DNA of 64,000 nucleotides from Bacteroidota bacterium (GTDB lineage: Bacteria > Bacteroidota > Bacteroidia > Chitinophagales > Chitinophagaceae), in the NCBI GenBank assembly GCA_020161435.1, contig JAIUNV010000007.1:62001-126000 (forward strand). The letters are read 5' to 3'. The notes under the pieces were generated by a model. That model was given only the letters and a program-made list of their open reading frames with translations. It made no database searches and was not told the origin of the DNA. Below, one piece after another: positions 43,981 through 54,520 of the stretch. The position numbers and the translations under genes are program-made. How positions within the stretch are numbered: position 1 is the first letter of the stretch; each line of letters begins with the position of its first letter.

Positions 43981-44016
43981 ACCGGAAATCTGGCATCTGC
44001 CGGTTTCCGGTTTTTT
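43981..44016 (+). terminator. Orphan terminator
   Basis: An 8-base-pair stem ACCGGAAA / TTTCCGGT with an inner GGC/GCC pairing is followed by a T run on the plus strand. No plus-strand gene lies within the preceding 1.9 kb except short open frames, so it may end an unrecognised RNA. Confidence 0.6.
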
Positions 44017-44267
44017 CATGTTGCCCTACTGTGGTAGCCGGAGGGTAGGAAATTTTTCAGGGGTAACGGCAACAGTTGTAGATTAGCACCAATATATGGT
44101 GGTGATAATATGAACAGTGGCGGCAAACTGAGGTTTGGAAAATGTGCAAGTACCTGGCATTTAGCTGACTATTTCAAAAGCAGCACTTTCTCACCGTGTT
44201 CTGTAATTTCTATTTTCAAAGTTGCCTTTTCTCATCACGCCCTTTTTTTATTACCTAACCTAATTGA
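44017..44267. other. Upstream region of the surface protein
   Basis: About 250 bases upstream of the CHU_C protein with no gene. I see no clear promoter motif. Confidence 0.3.
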
Positions 44268-46763
44268 ATGCTAAGGTTCTTTTTTCTATTCCTGATTAGT
44301 GTTGAATTTATTTCGGCCCAAGCTCAATTGCCATTACTGCAATGGGCTGGATCATTTGTAGAAAAAAATACCTATAACAGAAGAGCATACAGTAACGGAC
44401 GCTCTATTGGCACCGACTTCTACGGCAATGTATTCAGTGCAGGATATTTTGAAGGAACTATAGACTTTGATCCTGGGCCCGGAGTCTTTTTGATGACAGG
44501 GGGTAGTCCTTCACAATATGGTATCTATATCACCAAGCAAAATAAGAATGGTGAACTGGTATGGGCAAAGCAGATTGCCACTTATGTAGAATGGGGGCAA
44601 ATTGAACTTAAAGTAGATCGAAAGGGCAATGTGGTTGTTGCCTCCCAAATTCGTAATGAGCTCGATATTGATCCAGGGCCGGGAGTGGTAACGTTGAAGC
44701 CAACCGGTTATATGAATGCGTTAGTTGTAAAATTTGATACAGATGGAAACCTGGTTTGGGCCAAAGATTTTGGTGGGCCGGGTGATACTGGGGCAGAAGC
44801 AACCTGTATAGCCATTAATCAACAAAACGAAATAGTAGTTTGCGGCAATTTCAATAATACTGTTGATTTTAATCCTGGGCAAGGCGTTTACAATATTACT
44901 TCATCCGGACATAGCAAAAGTTTTGTTGTAAAGCTTGATGAGCAGGGAGATTTTTTGTTGGCTGTGGAATTTGGCAATGCAACAGAAATTTATCATGGTA
45001 TTTCCGTTACAGATGCAGAATTTGACAAGCAGAATAATCTTGTTTTGACTGGCGGTTTTTTTGGCACATGTGACTTCGACCCCGGACGCAGCACCTATAC
45101 TTTGCAAAGTTCGACTGGAAGTTTTCGGGATGGGTTTATATGTAAATTCAGTAACGACTTGACCGGGCTGCTGTGGGCGAAGGCATTTTCACAAAGCGGA
45201 GGTTACAATCAATACCTGACGCCAATGGGAATTGCCATTGATGCAAACAATCATGTGATAGCAGGCGGTTTTTTCAATGGCAATTTTGATTTCAATCCCG
45301 GAACCGAAAACTTTTCATTTGTAAGTAAAGGCGAAGATTGGTTTGTTTTAAAACTAGATGATAAAGGAGATTTTCTTTGGGCCAAGCAATTGGGTGGATC
45401 GGATTTGGATGGTTGCAGTGATGTTGCGGTTGATCCCGATAATCAGATTTACCTCAGTGGTTCCTTCGGTAAATCGGGTGACGCAGATCCAGGCCCAGGC
45501 ACTTTCATTGTGAATGCACTTAGTTATGGCTCTTCTCTACTCATCAAACTCACAGAGCAGGGGAATTTCACCTACGCCATTCCTTACAATGAAAGAGATG
45601 CAACACTCAGTATACGAAGATTGGTTGTAGATGAAGCGTACCAAATTTATGCAGTAGGTACAGTGGCAGGCTCTATAGATGTAGACCACGGCCCGGGGAT
45701 GTATCAAATTAGTGGTTTCAACGACTCTGCTCCATTTGTTTTCAAATTGGGCAGATGCCAAAACCCCACCAGCGCCAACATTATAGCCAATACATGCGAC
45801 AGATATACAATTGAACAATACCAATTCGATTCTTCTGGCATTTATAAAATCACCATACCAAATTCAGCAGGTTGCGATTCTATCATCACATTAAACCTCA
45901 CCATTAGTAAAACCAGAAACTCGCAAACAAAAACTATTTGTCAGGGCGATTCCATACTGTTACAAGGTCAGTTTGTATCGAAGGCTGGTGTGTATATAGA
46001 TTCTCTCAAAACAGTATTTGGCTGTGATTCCATTGTTGTAACCCAACTGGTGATGAATCCCTTGCCTCAACCCATGCTGAGTGCCGATACAAGTATATGT
46101 AGCGGTAGCAGCATCCTACTTTCACCCGGACAGTTTGAACAATACCATTGGCAAGATGGAAGTACAGCCGCAGCTATATCTGCTGATGCTCCAGGGCTCT
46201 ATTGGGTAAGGGTAGTCAATACTTACAATTGCACTGCTGCCGACAGCATGCGGCTACTGAAAGTGCATGCTCTGCCTTCCAATTTTTTGAAGCCAACTGA
46301 CAGTCTTTGCAGCTATGATAAAATTACATTGTCAGCATCTGGTACGTTTCAACAGTATCGATGGAGCACTGGCGAATCAACAGCCCAAATATCTGTTGAA
46401 CGTGCAGGCAGATACCAACTGACAGTAACTGACGGCAATGGTTGCACAGGTAAGGATTCAATGGACGTGATAGCAAAAAGCTGCATCGAGGGTGTTTATA
46501 TCCCTACAGCATTTACACCCAATGCCGACGGGAAAAATGACAAATTCAGAGCCAGTGTATATGCTCGTCTTTCCTCATTTAAGCTATCGGTATTCAACAG
46601 ATTTGGACAAACCGTTTTTGAAACAAATGACCCAGGAGGCGCATGGGATGGAAGATTTGCAGGACAAGCACTGAGTACCGGCACCTATGTCTGGATTTGC
46701 CAATACACAGAAGTTGGCAAAAGCCCAAAGTCCGAGAAAGGAACTGTTGTATTAATACGGTAA
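44268..46763 (+). CDS. Secreted beta-propeller protein with type IX secretion (CHU_C) domain
   Basis: An 831-residue secreted protein. A signal peptide (MLRFFFLFLISVEFISAQAQ) is followed by SBBP-like beta-propeller repeats, several marked by DFDPGPG or DFNPG motifs and LVWAKQ/FLWAKQLGG strands (about 30-500). Two or three Ig-like/PKD-like segments with cysteines follow. The last 95 residues form a gliding-motility-associated CHU_C domain (VYIPTAFTPNADGKNDKFRA, then FNRFGQTVFET and STGTYVWICQY). This domain directs secretion and anchoring through the type IX system. It is likely a surface adhesin or matrix protein. Confidence 0.9.
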   Translation: MLRFFFLFLISVEFISAQAQLPLLQWAGSFVEKNTYNRRAYSNGRSIGTDFYGNVFSAGYFEGTIDFDPGPGVFLMTGGSPSQYGIYITKQNKNGELVWAKQIATYVEWGQIELKVDRKGNVVVASQIRNELDIDPGPGVVTLKPTGYMNALVVKFDTDGNLVWAKDFGGPGDTGAEATCIAINQQNEIVVCGNFNNTVDFNPGQGVYNITSSGHSKSFVVKLDEQGDFLLAVEFGNATEIYHGISVTDAEFDKQNNLVLTGGFFGTCDFDPGRSTYTLQSSTGSFRDGFICKFSNDLTGLLWAKAFSQSGGYNQYLTPMGIAIDANNHVIAGGFFNGNFDFNPGTENFSFVSKGEDWFVLKLDDKGDFLWAKQLGGSDLDGCSDVAVDPDNQIYLSGSFGKSGDADPGPGTFIVNALSYGSSLLIKLTEQGNFTYAIPYNERDATLSIRRLVVDEAYQIYAVGTVAGSIDVDHGPGMYQISGFNDSAPFVFKLGRCQNPTSANIIANTCDRYTIEQYQFDSSGIYKITIPNSAGCDSIITLNLTISKTRNSQTKTICQGDSILLQGQFVSKAGVYIDSLKTVFGCDSIVVTQLVMNPLPQPMLSADTSICSGSSILLSPGQFEQYHWQDGSTAAAISADAPGLYWVRVVNTYNCTAADSMRLLKVHALPSNFLKPTDSLCSYDKITLSASGTFQQYRWSTGESTAQISVERAGRYQLTVTDGNGCTGKDSMDVIAKSCIEGVYIPTAFTPNADGKNDKFRASVYARLSSFKLSVFNRFGQTVFETNDPGGAWDGRFAGQALSTGTYVWICQYTEVGKSPKSEKGTVVLIR

Positions 46764-46833
46764 GTGGAATCGTCACAAGTGGCCCGCAAAGCGGAACATT
46801 TACGCAAGAGCAGCTTTAAAGGAACAATTAAAA

Positions 46834-47049
46834 ATGAGTAAAAAAAGTTGGATAATCATAATTAGATTAGCTCAAATAGGCTGTTCGATTGCTATTGTTT
46901 TTTTGATATTTTTTTCGCTAATGGCCTTTGCAGGTGGGCATAAAGTACCCTCCTTAACCTACATACAGGCTGCAACTTTCGCATTGTTCTTGATTGTCTT
47001 TATAGTATTGCTGCAATATTTGGCAGGCAGAATTAGAACGAGAGAATAA
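46834..47049 (+). CDS. Small two-helix membrane protein
   Basis: A 71-residue protein with two transmembrane helices (RLAQIGCSIAIVFLIFFSLM and TFALFLIVFIVLLQYLAGRI) and basic ends. No family is recognised. It lies 70 bases after the surface protein and before a membrane protein of similar style. Confidence 0.6.
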   Translation: MSKKSWIIIIRLAQIGCSIAIVFLIFFSLMAFAGGHKVPSLTYIQAATFALFLIVFIVLLQYLAGRIRTRE

Positions 47050-47184
47050 AATATTTTCGCCTTTGCGAGTGTCTAATCGGAGCCGCCGTTGCAGGGTCCC
47101 GATTGCTATCGGAATTGCCCGCAAATACGAGAGTGCACAAATTGATGTAGGTGATGGCAGCAACAGTGATGTAAAAGATGAAAC
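47050..47184. repeat. Dispersed repeat shared with 19.3 kb
   Basis: Bases about 47056-47112 hold TTTCGCCTTTG, CGGAGCCGCCGTTGC and the palindrome-like TCCCGATTGCTATCGG in the same order as bases about 19290-19346. This is a further copy of the dispersed sequence found in the island, now in a core-like region. Confidence 0.5.
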
Positions 47185-47634
47185 ATGAAGAATAACCAAT
47201 TATCAAAGACTACAAAAAGGATTTATTGGCTATCAGGCATTGTATTTACTATTTGTATCATGCTGTTATGGCAAAGAAATGAGAGAAAGCAGGTACGGTT
47301 AATTGAAAAGGGTGATGTTGTAAATGGAGCTACCATTATGTCAATCCATAGATATGGAAATAGATATCGTATTTACAATGTTCAGTATGATTATCAGTTT
47401 AGGGGTAAGGCATATACTGAAAAGATGTACTTAACCTTAGTTCCCGATGAGGATCTGGCTGCAACTTATTTTATTGGGAAAAAGGTGCCTGTTATTTTAG
47501 ATAGTACTGATCCGTCAAACTCCCTGCTTTTATTGGGTTCAGCAGCTTTTGAGGAGTACGGACTTCCATGCCCCGACTCACTTTATTGGTATGATTCTAT
47601 TGTGAATGCGAACAAGAGATTTTTTGATTTTTAA
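47185..47634 (+). CDS. DUF3592-like membrane protein
   Basis: A 149-residue protein with an N-terminal transmembrane helix (IYWLSGIVFTICIMLLWQRN) and an extracytoplasmic beta-rich domain (VQYDYQFRGKAYTEKMYLTL, KKVPVILDSTDPSNSLLLLG). The latter resembles DUF3592-type domains. The function is unknown. Confidence 0.6.
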   Translation: MKNNQLSKTTKRIYWLSGIVFTICIMLLWQRNERKQVRLIEKGDVVNGATIMSIHRYGNRYRIYNVQYDYQFRGKAYTEKMYLTLVPDEDLAATYFIGKKVPVILDSTDPSNSLLLLGSAAFEEYGLPCPDSLYWYDSIVNANKRFFDF

Positions 47635-47766
47635 CTATGCTGTTATCAGTGGTTTCACGCCAATATGGAAATGATCAAACACAACTTTTATTTTGGGAGC
47701 AATAGCTGTTGGTGATGATTTAAGTCGTGTCATTTCAAACTCACAAGCCCCCGGTTTCCACTTTTT

Positions 47767-47798
47767 TTGCGCCACATCCGTTTCTAGCAACATCTTTG
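47767..47798 (+). promoter_or_regulatory. Possible Bacteroidota promoter of queA
   Basis: A TTG (47767-47769) and CATCTTTG (47791-47798) are separated by 21 bases. They fit the Bacteroidota pattern TTG - about 20 bases - TAnnTTTG with one mismatch in the -7 box. The queA start follows at 47803, which would leave an almost leaderless message; the prediction is weak. Confidence 0.3.
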
Positions 47799-47802
47799 CG
47801 GC

Positions 47803-49026
47803 ATGCATCCCAAGCACATTTCCATCGCCGATTATACCTACCATTTACCGGAAGACCGCATAGCCCGCTACCCGTTGCCCAACCGCGACGATAGCCAGCT
47901 GTTTGTGTACCAACAGGGCCTGCTAATCCGGGAAAAATTTCCGGCCATTGTGCAGCATTTGCCTGCGCATGCCATGCTGGTGTTCAACAACAGCCGGGTG
48001 GTAGAAGCAAGGTTGTTGTTTCAGAAAGCCTCGGGCGGTATCATCGAGTTGTTTGCACTGGAGCCGCATGAGCAATACGCCGATATTACCACGGCCATGA
48101 ACTGCACGGGTAACATCGAGTACAAATGTTTGGTGGGTGGTGCCAGCAAGTGGAAGGCCGGTATGCTGCTACAAAAAGAAGTGCAGCACGAAGGCGAAAC
48201 GGTGCTCATTACTGCCGCCATGCAGGAGCGGCGCAGCGATTGTTTCATCATTCATTTTTCTTGGACGCCGGCTTCGCTGGCTTTTGCGCAAATACTGCAC
48301 CTGATGGGTGAAATGCCCATTCCGCCGTATTTACAACGCAAGGCGGAAGCTTCCGATCTGGAACGCTATCAAACCGTGTATGCATCGCAGGATGGCAGTG
48401 TAGCGGCACCTACAGCCGGCCTGCATTTTACACCTGCCATTCAGGAGGCCCTGGTAAAAGCCGGTCATCCGTTGCAGTATGTAACGCTGCATGTGGGGGC
48501 GGGTACGTTTAAACCGGTAAAAGCCGACAGCATGCAAGACCATGAAATGCATGCCGAGTTTATAGATGTAGATACGGATACCATTGAGGCATTGCTCCAA
48601 CAAGACAGCATCATTCCTGTAGGTACCACCAGCATGCGTACGCTGGAAAGTGTGTACTGGATGGGGGTGAAAACCTATCATCAACCCGAGATTAGTTTGC
48701 AGGCACTGGAAATGCAACAATGGGAAGTGTACGATACGTGGCTGCAGCAAAATCCGGGCAAGGAAGCGGCACTGAACAGTTTGCTGGCGTGGATGCGGCG
48801 GCAGGGCTTGCAGCGGCTGATTTTGCGGACGCAAATCATTATTGCGCCGGGCTATGCGTTTCAGTTGTGTAGAGGATTGGTCACCAATTTTCATCAGCCC
48901 AACAGTACGTTGCTGTTGCTGGTGGCGGCATTGATAGGCGAAGACTGGAAGCGGCTGTATGAATTTGCCCTCGGCCATGAGGGGCGTTTTTTGAGCTATG
49001 GCGATAGCAGTTTGCTGCTGCCTTAG
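47803..49026 (+). CDS. queA: tRNA preQ1(34) S-adenosylmethionine ribosyltransferase-isomerase
   Basis: A 407-residue QueA. The start contains YHLPEDRIARYPLPNRDDSQ, typical of the family (LP.e.IA..P...RD.S.L), followed by VFNNSRVVEARLLF. It also has MPIPPYLQRKAEASDLERYQ, VAAPTAGLHFTPAIQEALVK and LHVGAGTFKPVKADSMQDHE. QueA transfers the ribosyl part of SAM to preQ1 in tRNA, giving epoxyqueuosine at the wobble position. It is longer than the E. coli protein (about 356 residues), as in other Bacteroidota. The stop overlaps the next minus-strand gene by four bases. Confidence 0.95.
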   Translation: MHPKHISIADYTYHLPEDRIARYPLPNRDDSQLFVYQQGLLIREKFPAIVQHLPAHAMLVFNNSRVVEARLLFQKASGGIIELFALEPHEQYADITTAMNCTGNIEYKCLVGGASKWKAGMLLQKEVQHEGETVLITAAMQERRSDCFIIHFSWTPASLAFAQILHLMGEMPIPPYLQRKAEASDLERYQTVYASQDGSVAAPTAGLHFTPAIQEALVKAGHPLQYVTLHVGAGTFKPVKADSMQDHEMHAEFIDVDTDTIEALLQQDSIIPVGTTSMRTLESVYWMGVKTYHQPEISLQALEMQQWEVYDTWLQQNPGKEAALNSLLAWMRRQGLQRLILRTQIIIAPGYAFQLCRGLVTNFHQPNSTLLLLVAALIGEDWKRLYEFALGHEGRFLSYGDSSLLLP

Positions 49027-49277
49027 TCTACCATGGTTTCGAAGCGGCCTTCGTGCAGTACGGCATCGTTGCACACAATGCGCAGCAAAAAACGCTGGCC
49101 TTTGGGCAGTAATCTTGTTGAAATGTAAATGTTGCTGCCTTTAAACCAGCCTTGGCGGAGTACCTGCCCCAATTGAGAGAGTATTTGGTACTGCAGCATT
49201 TCGTTGCAGTGGCAAGATGGTATGCTGATGGGCAAGCTGCTTTCAGCCAGTACCGGATGCATGTAGCCTGTGTTCAT
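49023..49277 (-). CDS. Small hypothetical protein
   Basis: An 84-residue protein convergent with queA and sharing four bases with it. It has beta-rich sequence (GSNIYISTRLLPKGQRFLLR, IVCNDAVLHEGRFETMVD) and two cysteines at CHC. No family is recognised. The composition is protein-like, but the gene could be a shadow. Confidence 0.5.
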   Translation of the reverse strand: MNTGYMHPVLAESSLPISIPSCHCNEMLQYQILSQLGQVLRQGWFKGSNIYISTRLLPKGQRFLLRIVCNDAVLHEGRFETMVD

Positions 49278-49501
49278 ATACGCACTTGATTAAATCAATC
49301 GGTGATTGCGATCAATGTTGTCTAAGGCTTTGGGCCAATGCTGATGGTTGGCTGGTGTGCGAAAGGAGCGGGATATAAATGTGGGTTAGTAAGTAAGTAG
49401 GATGAATATAGACATCCATTTCCGCAAATCAATGTGTGTACATTAATATTATGCTGAATAGCTACATTTTTTGATATAAGTCAAGTTGGTATGCCGGATT
49501 A

Positions 49502-50845
49502 TCAGGCTTTTGCCAGCGGAATTTCTACTAAAAATGAACTGCCTTTACCAAGGGTGCTTTCTACTTTGATGCGGCCTTTGTGGGCATCCACAATCGATTT
49601 TACATAGCTCATGCCCAACCCGAAACCCTTCACGTTGTGAATGTTGCCGGTATGTGCCCGGTAAAATTTTTCGAAAATGCGTTTGACGGATTCTTTGGTC
49701 ATACCAATGCCTTTGTCATCAATCTTCATACAAAAGTATTTGCCGGTACTGTGGGTGGTAATCATTATTTCCGGCGCATCTTTTGAGTATTTGATGGCGT
49801 TGTCCATCAGGTTGTTTACCAGGTTGGTAAAGTGTTGTTCATCCACAAAAATCTGATCGTTGCGGGCATTGAGTTGCAGGGTGGCACTGCCTTGTTTTTC
49901 GGCCAGTACCAGTTTGTAGTTGTCGAGCACATGCTCAATAATATGGTGGCCGCTGCATTTTTGTTTGTTCAGTGTCAGCTCTTGCCGTTCAAGGGTTGCA
50001 GCCTGCAAAATGGTTTCCACGTGTTTGTTCATCCGCTTGTTTTCATCTTTGATAATGCCACGGAAATATTGCAGTTTGCTTTCGTCTTTCAGCACTTTTT
50101 CGTTGCTCAGCGCATCTACCGCCAGTGAGATGGTGGCCAGTGGGGTTTTAAATTCATGCGTCATGTTGTTGATGAAATCACTTTTGATTTCGCTCAGCTT
50201 TTTCTGGTTGAGCATGGTGCTCAGGGTGAGGTAAAAAGCAAACATGATAAAGAGGGTAAAAATGATGGCGCCGATGAAATCGAAGTACGATTCTTTTACC
50301 GCCAGCTTTTTGTAATCAGGAATAACGACGACGATGTTTTCATAAGGGGCCAGGCCCTCGGCCCATGTGCCTACGGGCGGTTCTATGGGTAGGTTCCAGA
50401 TGTAATTGTTGATGGTATCTTCTACTACGTGGTTGAAGCCCGGCGACTTCATTTCGTAGTTCATCAGGTTGATATTGTTGATGATGGCAAACTCGAAATG
50501 ATTAGCCGGAATTTGATTGGCTTTGAAGGCTGCATCCAGTTTTTCCCGTACTTCAAATTGGGTAAAACGTTCGGATATAAGCGCCGGTTGCATCAGTTCT
50601 ACAGGCACCAGCTCGTTGCTGAGGCTGAGCGAACTTTTGCGGCGCTGCCGTAGCGAAGGCGTACGGGTATTGGTTTCGCTAAGGTCTTTGCCTACTGTTA
50701 CAATCGACTTTACTACCTTTTCGTAGAGTTGCTCCTGCTTTACCAGCAACAGGTTTTGAATACGGTTGTACTGCAAGTAGATGATGCCAATCAACGAAAC
50801 GGTGATGAGCAAAATGATTACGGGGAGCAGCTTTTTTAGCGACAT
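49502..50845 (-). CDS. Membrane sensor histidine kinase (HisKA/HATPase)
   Basis: A 447-residue sensor kinase. Two transmembrane helices (residues about 6-25 and 188-209) flank a periplasmic sensor region of about 160 residues. The HisKA domain has H230 in NNMTHEFKTPLATISL. The HATPase has N (LVNNLMDNAIKYSKD), G1 (KIDDKGIGM) and G2 (GFGLGMSYVKSIVDAHKG) boxes. I chose the ATG at 50845 since it starts directly before the first membrane helix; an upstream ATG at 50887 would add 14 residues. No response regulator lies next to it, so its partner is encoded elsewhere. Confidence 0.9.
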   Translation of the reverse strand: MSLKKLLPVIILLITVSLIGIIYLQYNRIQNLLLVKQEQLYEKVVKSIVTVGKDLSETNTRTPSLRQRRKSSLSLSNELVPVELMQPALISERFTQFEVREKLDAAFKANQIPANHFEFAIINNINLMNYEMKSPGFNHVVEDTINNYIWNLPIEPPVGTWAEGLAPYENIVVVIPDYKKLAVKESYFDFIGAIIFTLFIMFAFYLTLSTMLNQKKLSEIKSDFINNMTHEFKTPLATISLAVDALSNEKVLKDESKLQYFRGIIKDENKRMNKHVETILQAATLERQELTLNKQKCSGHHIIEHVLDNYKLVLAEKQGSATLQLNARNDQIFVDEQHFTNLVNNLMDNAIKYSKDAPEIMITTHSTGKYFCMKIDDKGIGMTKESVKRIFEKFYRAHTGNIHNVKGFGLGMSYVKSIVDAHKGRIKVESTLGKGSSFLVEIPLAKA

Positions 50846-51004
50846 AGAAGAAGTAGAATAGCGGACAAATGTAACGGTACAAATCACTGCTCCGGAAAAT
50901 CCTGATTTTTTTTAACGTCCGTTGAAACACCTGCCACTACCAATGGGGTAAAAAAACTTTCAACAGCTGAATGAGAATTCAATCATTACACAATACTTTG
51001 AAGT

Positions 51005-51556
51005 ATGATTGAACCTGCACCTGGAGTGATATTGATTTCGGAGCCTTTTTTGAAGGATCCCAATTTCATGCGAACGGCTGTGTACCTGTGCGAACACAGT
51101 GAGGACAGCAGCTTTGGCCTGGTGATGAACCGTCCTTTTGAACAGCAGCTCGACGATTTTATACCGGCACTCGATGGCATGGCCATTCCGCTGTTTTATG
51201 GCGGGCCGGTGCAAACAGATACTTTACACATTTTGCATACCCTGCCCGATGCCATTCCCAATGCCACACAGGTATCCAACGGCGTGTACTGGGGCGGCGA
51301 TTTTCCCAGTATTATCGATTTGATTGTGGCGCAGCAACTCGATCTGGACCGTATCCGGTTTTACCTTGGGTACAGCGGATGGGGTACAGGGCAGCTGGAA
51401 GGTGAGATAGCTGAAAAAAGCTGGCTCACGGTAGCGGGTGGCCCATCTCTGGTATTTCATCCGGAGCCCGAAGACATTTGGAAAATGGCGGTGCAGCAGT
51501 TAGACAAATCGTTTCACCCCATTATTCATTATCCAATCGATCCTCAATTGAATTAA
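51005..51556 (+). CDS. yqgE: YqgE/AlgH family protein (UPF0301)
   Basis: A 183-residue protein of the YqgE/AlgH family. It has PAPGVILISEPFLKDPNFMR, AVYLCEHSEDSSFGLVMNRP, the FYGGPVQTDTLHILH motif and FYLGYSGWGTGQLEGEIAEK, all hallmarks of UPF0301. The biochemical role is not settled. It ends at the bidirectional terminator shared with atpC. Confidence 0.93.
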   Translation: MIEPAPGVILISEPFLKDPNFMRTAVYLCEHSEDSSFGLVMNRPFEQQLDDFIPALDGMAIPLFYGGPVQTDTLHILHTLPDAIPNATQVSNGVYWGGDFPSIIDLIVAQQLDLDRIRFYLGYSGWGTGQLEGEIAEKSWLTVAGGPSLVFHPEPEDIWKMAVQQLDKSFHPIIHYPIDPQLN

Positions 51557-51560
51557 AATA

Positions 51561-51594
51561 AAAAACGCTTCGATGATGTATCGAAGCGTTTTTC
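51561..51594. terminator. Bidirectional terminator between yqgE and atpC
   Basis: A perfect stem AAACGCTTCGAT / ATCGAAGCGTTT with a GATGT loop is flanked by an A run before and a T run after, so it works in both directions. It ends the yqgE transcript on the plus strand and the atpD-atpC transcript on the minus strand. Confidence 0.9.
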
Positions 51595-51611
51595 TATTGC
51601 TGAATGAGTGC

Positions 51612-51863
51612 TTACAGTTCAGTAGCGCCTTCTACCAGTACAGTGGCCTTGTTATTGATGACCTCAATAAAACCACCGGTGATGTCGAAGCTTACGGTAC
51701 TGTTTTTGTCTTTCAGCACTTTTACTTTTCCCTTGCCCAAAGCACTTACCATGGGGGCGTGTTTTTCCAGTATTTCGAACAAGCCGCTTACACCGGGAAG
51801 CTGTACGCCGTACACGTCGTCGCTAAAAAGCTTTTTTTCGGGAGTCAGTATTTCTAAGTTCAT
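51612..51863 (-). CDS. atpC: F-type ATP synthase epsilon subunit
   Basis: An 83-residue short epsilon subunit with only the beta-sandwich domain (MNLEILTPEKKLFSDDVYGV, QLPGVSGLFEILEKHAPMVS, SFDITGGFIEVINNKATVLV). The C-terminal helical domain of longer epsilon subunits is absent, as is common in Bacteroidota. It lies downstream of atpD on the same strand with a gap of about 47 bases. Confidence 0.92.
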   Translation of the reverse strand: MNLEILTPEKKLFSDDVYGVQLPGVSGLFEILEKHAPMVSALGKGKVKVLKDKNSTVSFDITGGFIEVINNKATVLVEGATEL

Positions 51864-51910
51864 GTGTTACAGATTTGGCGTTGAAAAATGGGCACAAAAG
51901 CAAGTGGGAA

Positions 51911-53443
<1,533 letters not shown>

Positions 53444-53754
53444 TCAAATTGAAAAGGCGCAGGCAATACCGGTAGGGTTGGAAAACTAGTATACCTGTTT
53501 TCAAATTGGCTGCAAAAGTAAGGGAGGCAATTGTATTATAGTGATGCGGGGCCACAAAAAAACCAAATAATCATGGCGGCGAGGTTAATAAGCGCAGCAG
53601 AAAGAGGGCCAAGGATTATTTTGGAAAATCTGGCCTTGTTTTTTTGGGTAATATTTGGATTCCTGCAAATATTCCTGCAACCTTTGTTGGTATTTTTCAC
53701 CTACCTGTGTCCGGTAAGTAATTTGGAGCACGGGTGATTTTTGAAATTTTTTTT

Positions 53755-54102
53755 ATGAATTTGTACATTGGTAACCTCAGCTGGGGTACATCGGAAGCAG
53801 ACCTCCAGCAGCTCTTTGAAGCGTACGGCGAAGTATCTTCTTGCAAGATTGTAACCGACAAGATGACGAACCGTAGCAAAGGCTTCGGCTTTGTAGAAAT
53901 GCCGAACAATGATGAAGCGAACGCTGCTATCAATGCCCTCAACGGCAAAGATGTTGGTGGTCGTAACATCAGCGTAAACGAGGCACGTCCTCGTGAAGAG
54001 CGTCCTTCTGGCGGCGGCGGTGGTTTCCGTGGCGGCAACCGTGGCGGTGGTGGTAACTACGGCGGCGGTGGCGGCTATGGCGGCGGTCGTGGCAGGTACT
54101 AA
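53755..54102 (+). CDS. RRM-type RNA-binding protein with glycine-rich tail
   Basis: A 115-residue protein. The N-terminal RRM has RNP2 LYIGNLSW and RNP1 KGFGFVEM. A glycine-rich tail (about residues 85-115; GGGGGFRGGNRGGGGNYGGG) follows. Such proteins are common in Bacteroidota and cyanobacteria and may act as RNA chaperones, often in the cold. The ATG at 53755 is chosen because it leads directly into RNP2; a start at 53734 would add seven residues. A terminator follows at 54173. Confidence 0.93.
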   Translation: MNLYIGNLSWGTSEADLQQLFEAYGEVSSCKIVTDKMTNRSKGFGFVEMPNNDEANAAINALNGKDVGGRNISVNEARPREERPSGGGGGFRGGNRGGGGNYGGGGGYGGGRGRY

Positions 54103-54172
54103 GCTTTGCATCATTTAGGTTCTCCATATATCGGTCCCGTTATTTGGCTCCCCGTAAATGAAAACGCATTTC

Positions 54173-54201
54173 AACCCCGGTTTCACCAACCGGGGTTTTT
54201 T
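54173..54201 (+). terminator. Terminator after the RRM gene
   Basis: A 10-base-pair stem AACCCCGGTT / AACCGGGGTT with a TCACC loop is followed by a T run. It lies about 70 bases after the RRM stop. Confidence 0.9.
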
Positions 54202-54520
54202 GTGCCCCTGTATTATCAGCATTGTATGCGAAACAGCCATTGGCTCCCCTGGTTTGATGTTTTCCCATTTGCCAATCCTACGCTAAACCTTCCGGCAAGG
54301 CCAAATTGCGGTGCAATAATTGTTTTACCCGTAGCGTCTTTGTAGCCTGCTTGGCCATGGTCGAAAAACAACAGCGGTGTAGCCATTTTTGCATTAGGCT
54401 AAATGCAAGAGCAGCAAACTCAATAGCAAAAGGGTGATGATGAAATGAATCCTGTTGTATCAATAGCGGTTGTAATCTGGCTGATTCATGCGCTAATTTA
54501 TTGATTTACTGCACCAGAAC
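54202..54520. other. Spacer upstream of tamB
   Basis: No gene is seen. Short open frames on both strands have no recognisable domain. The tamB promoter should lie here. Confidence 0.4.
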
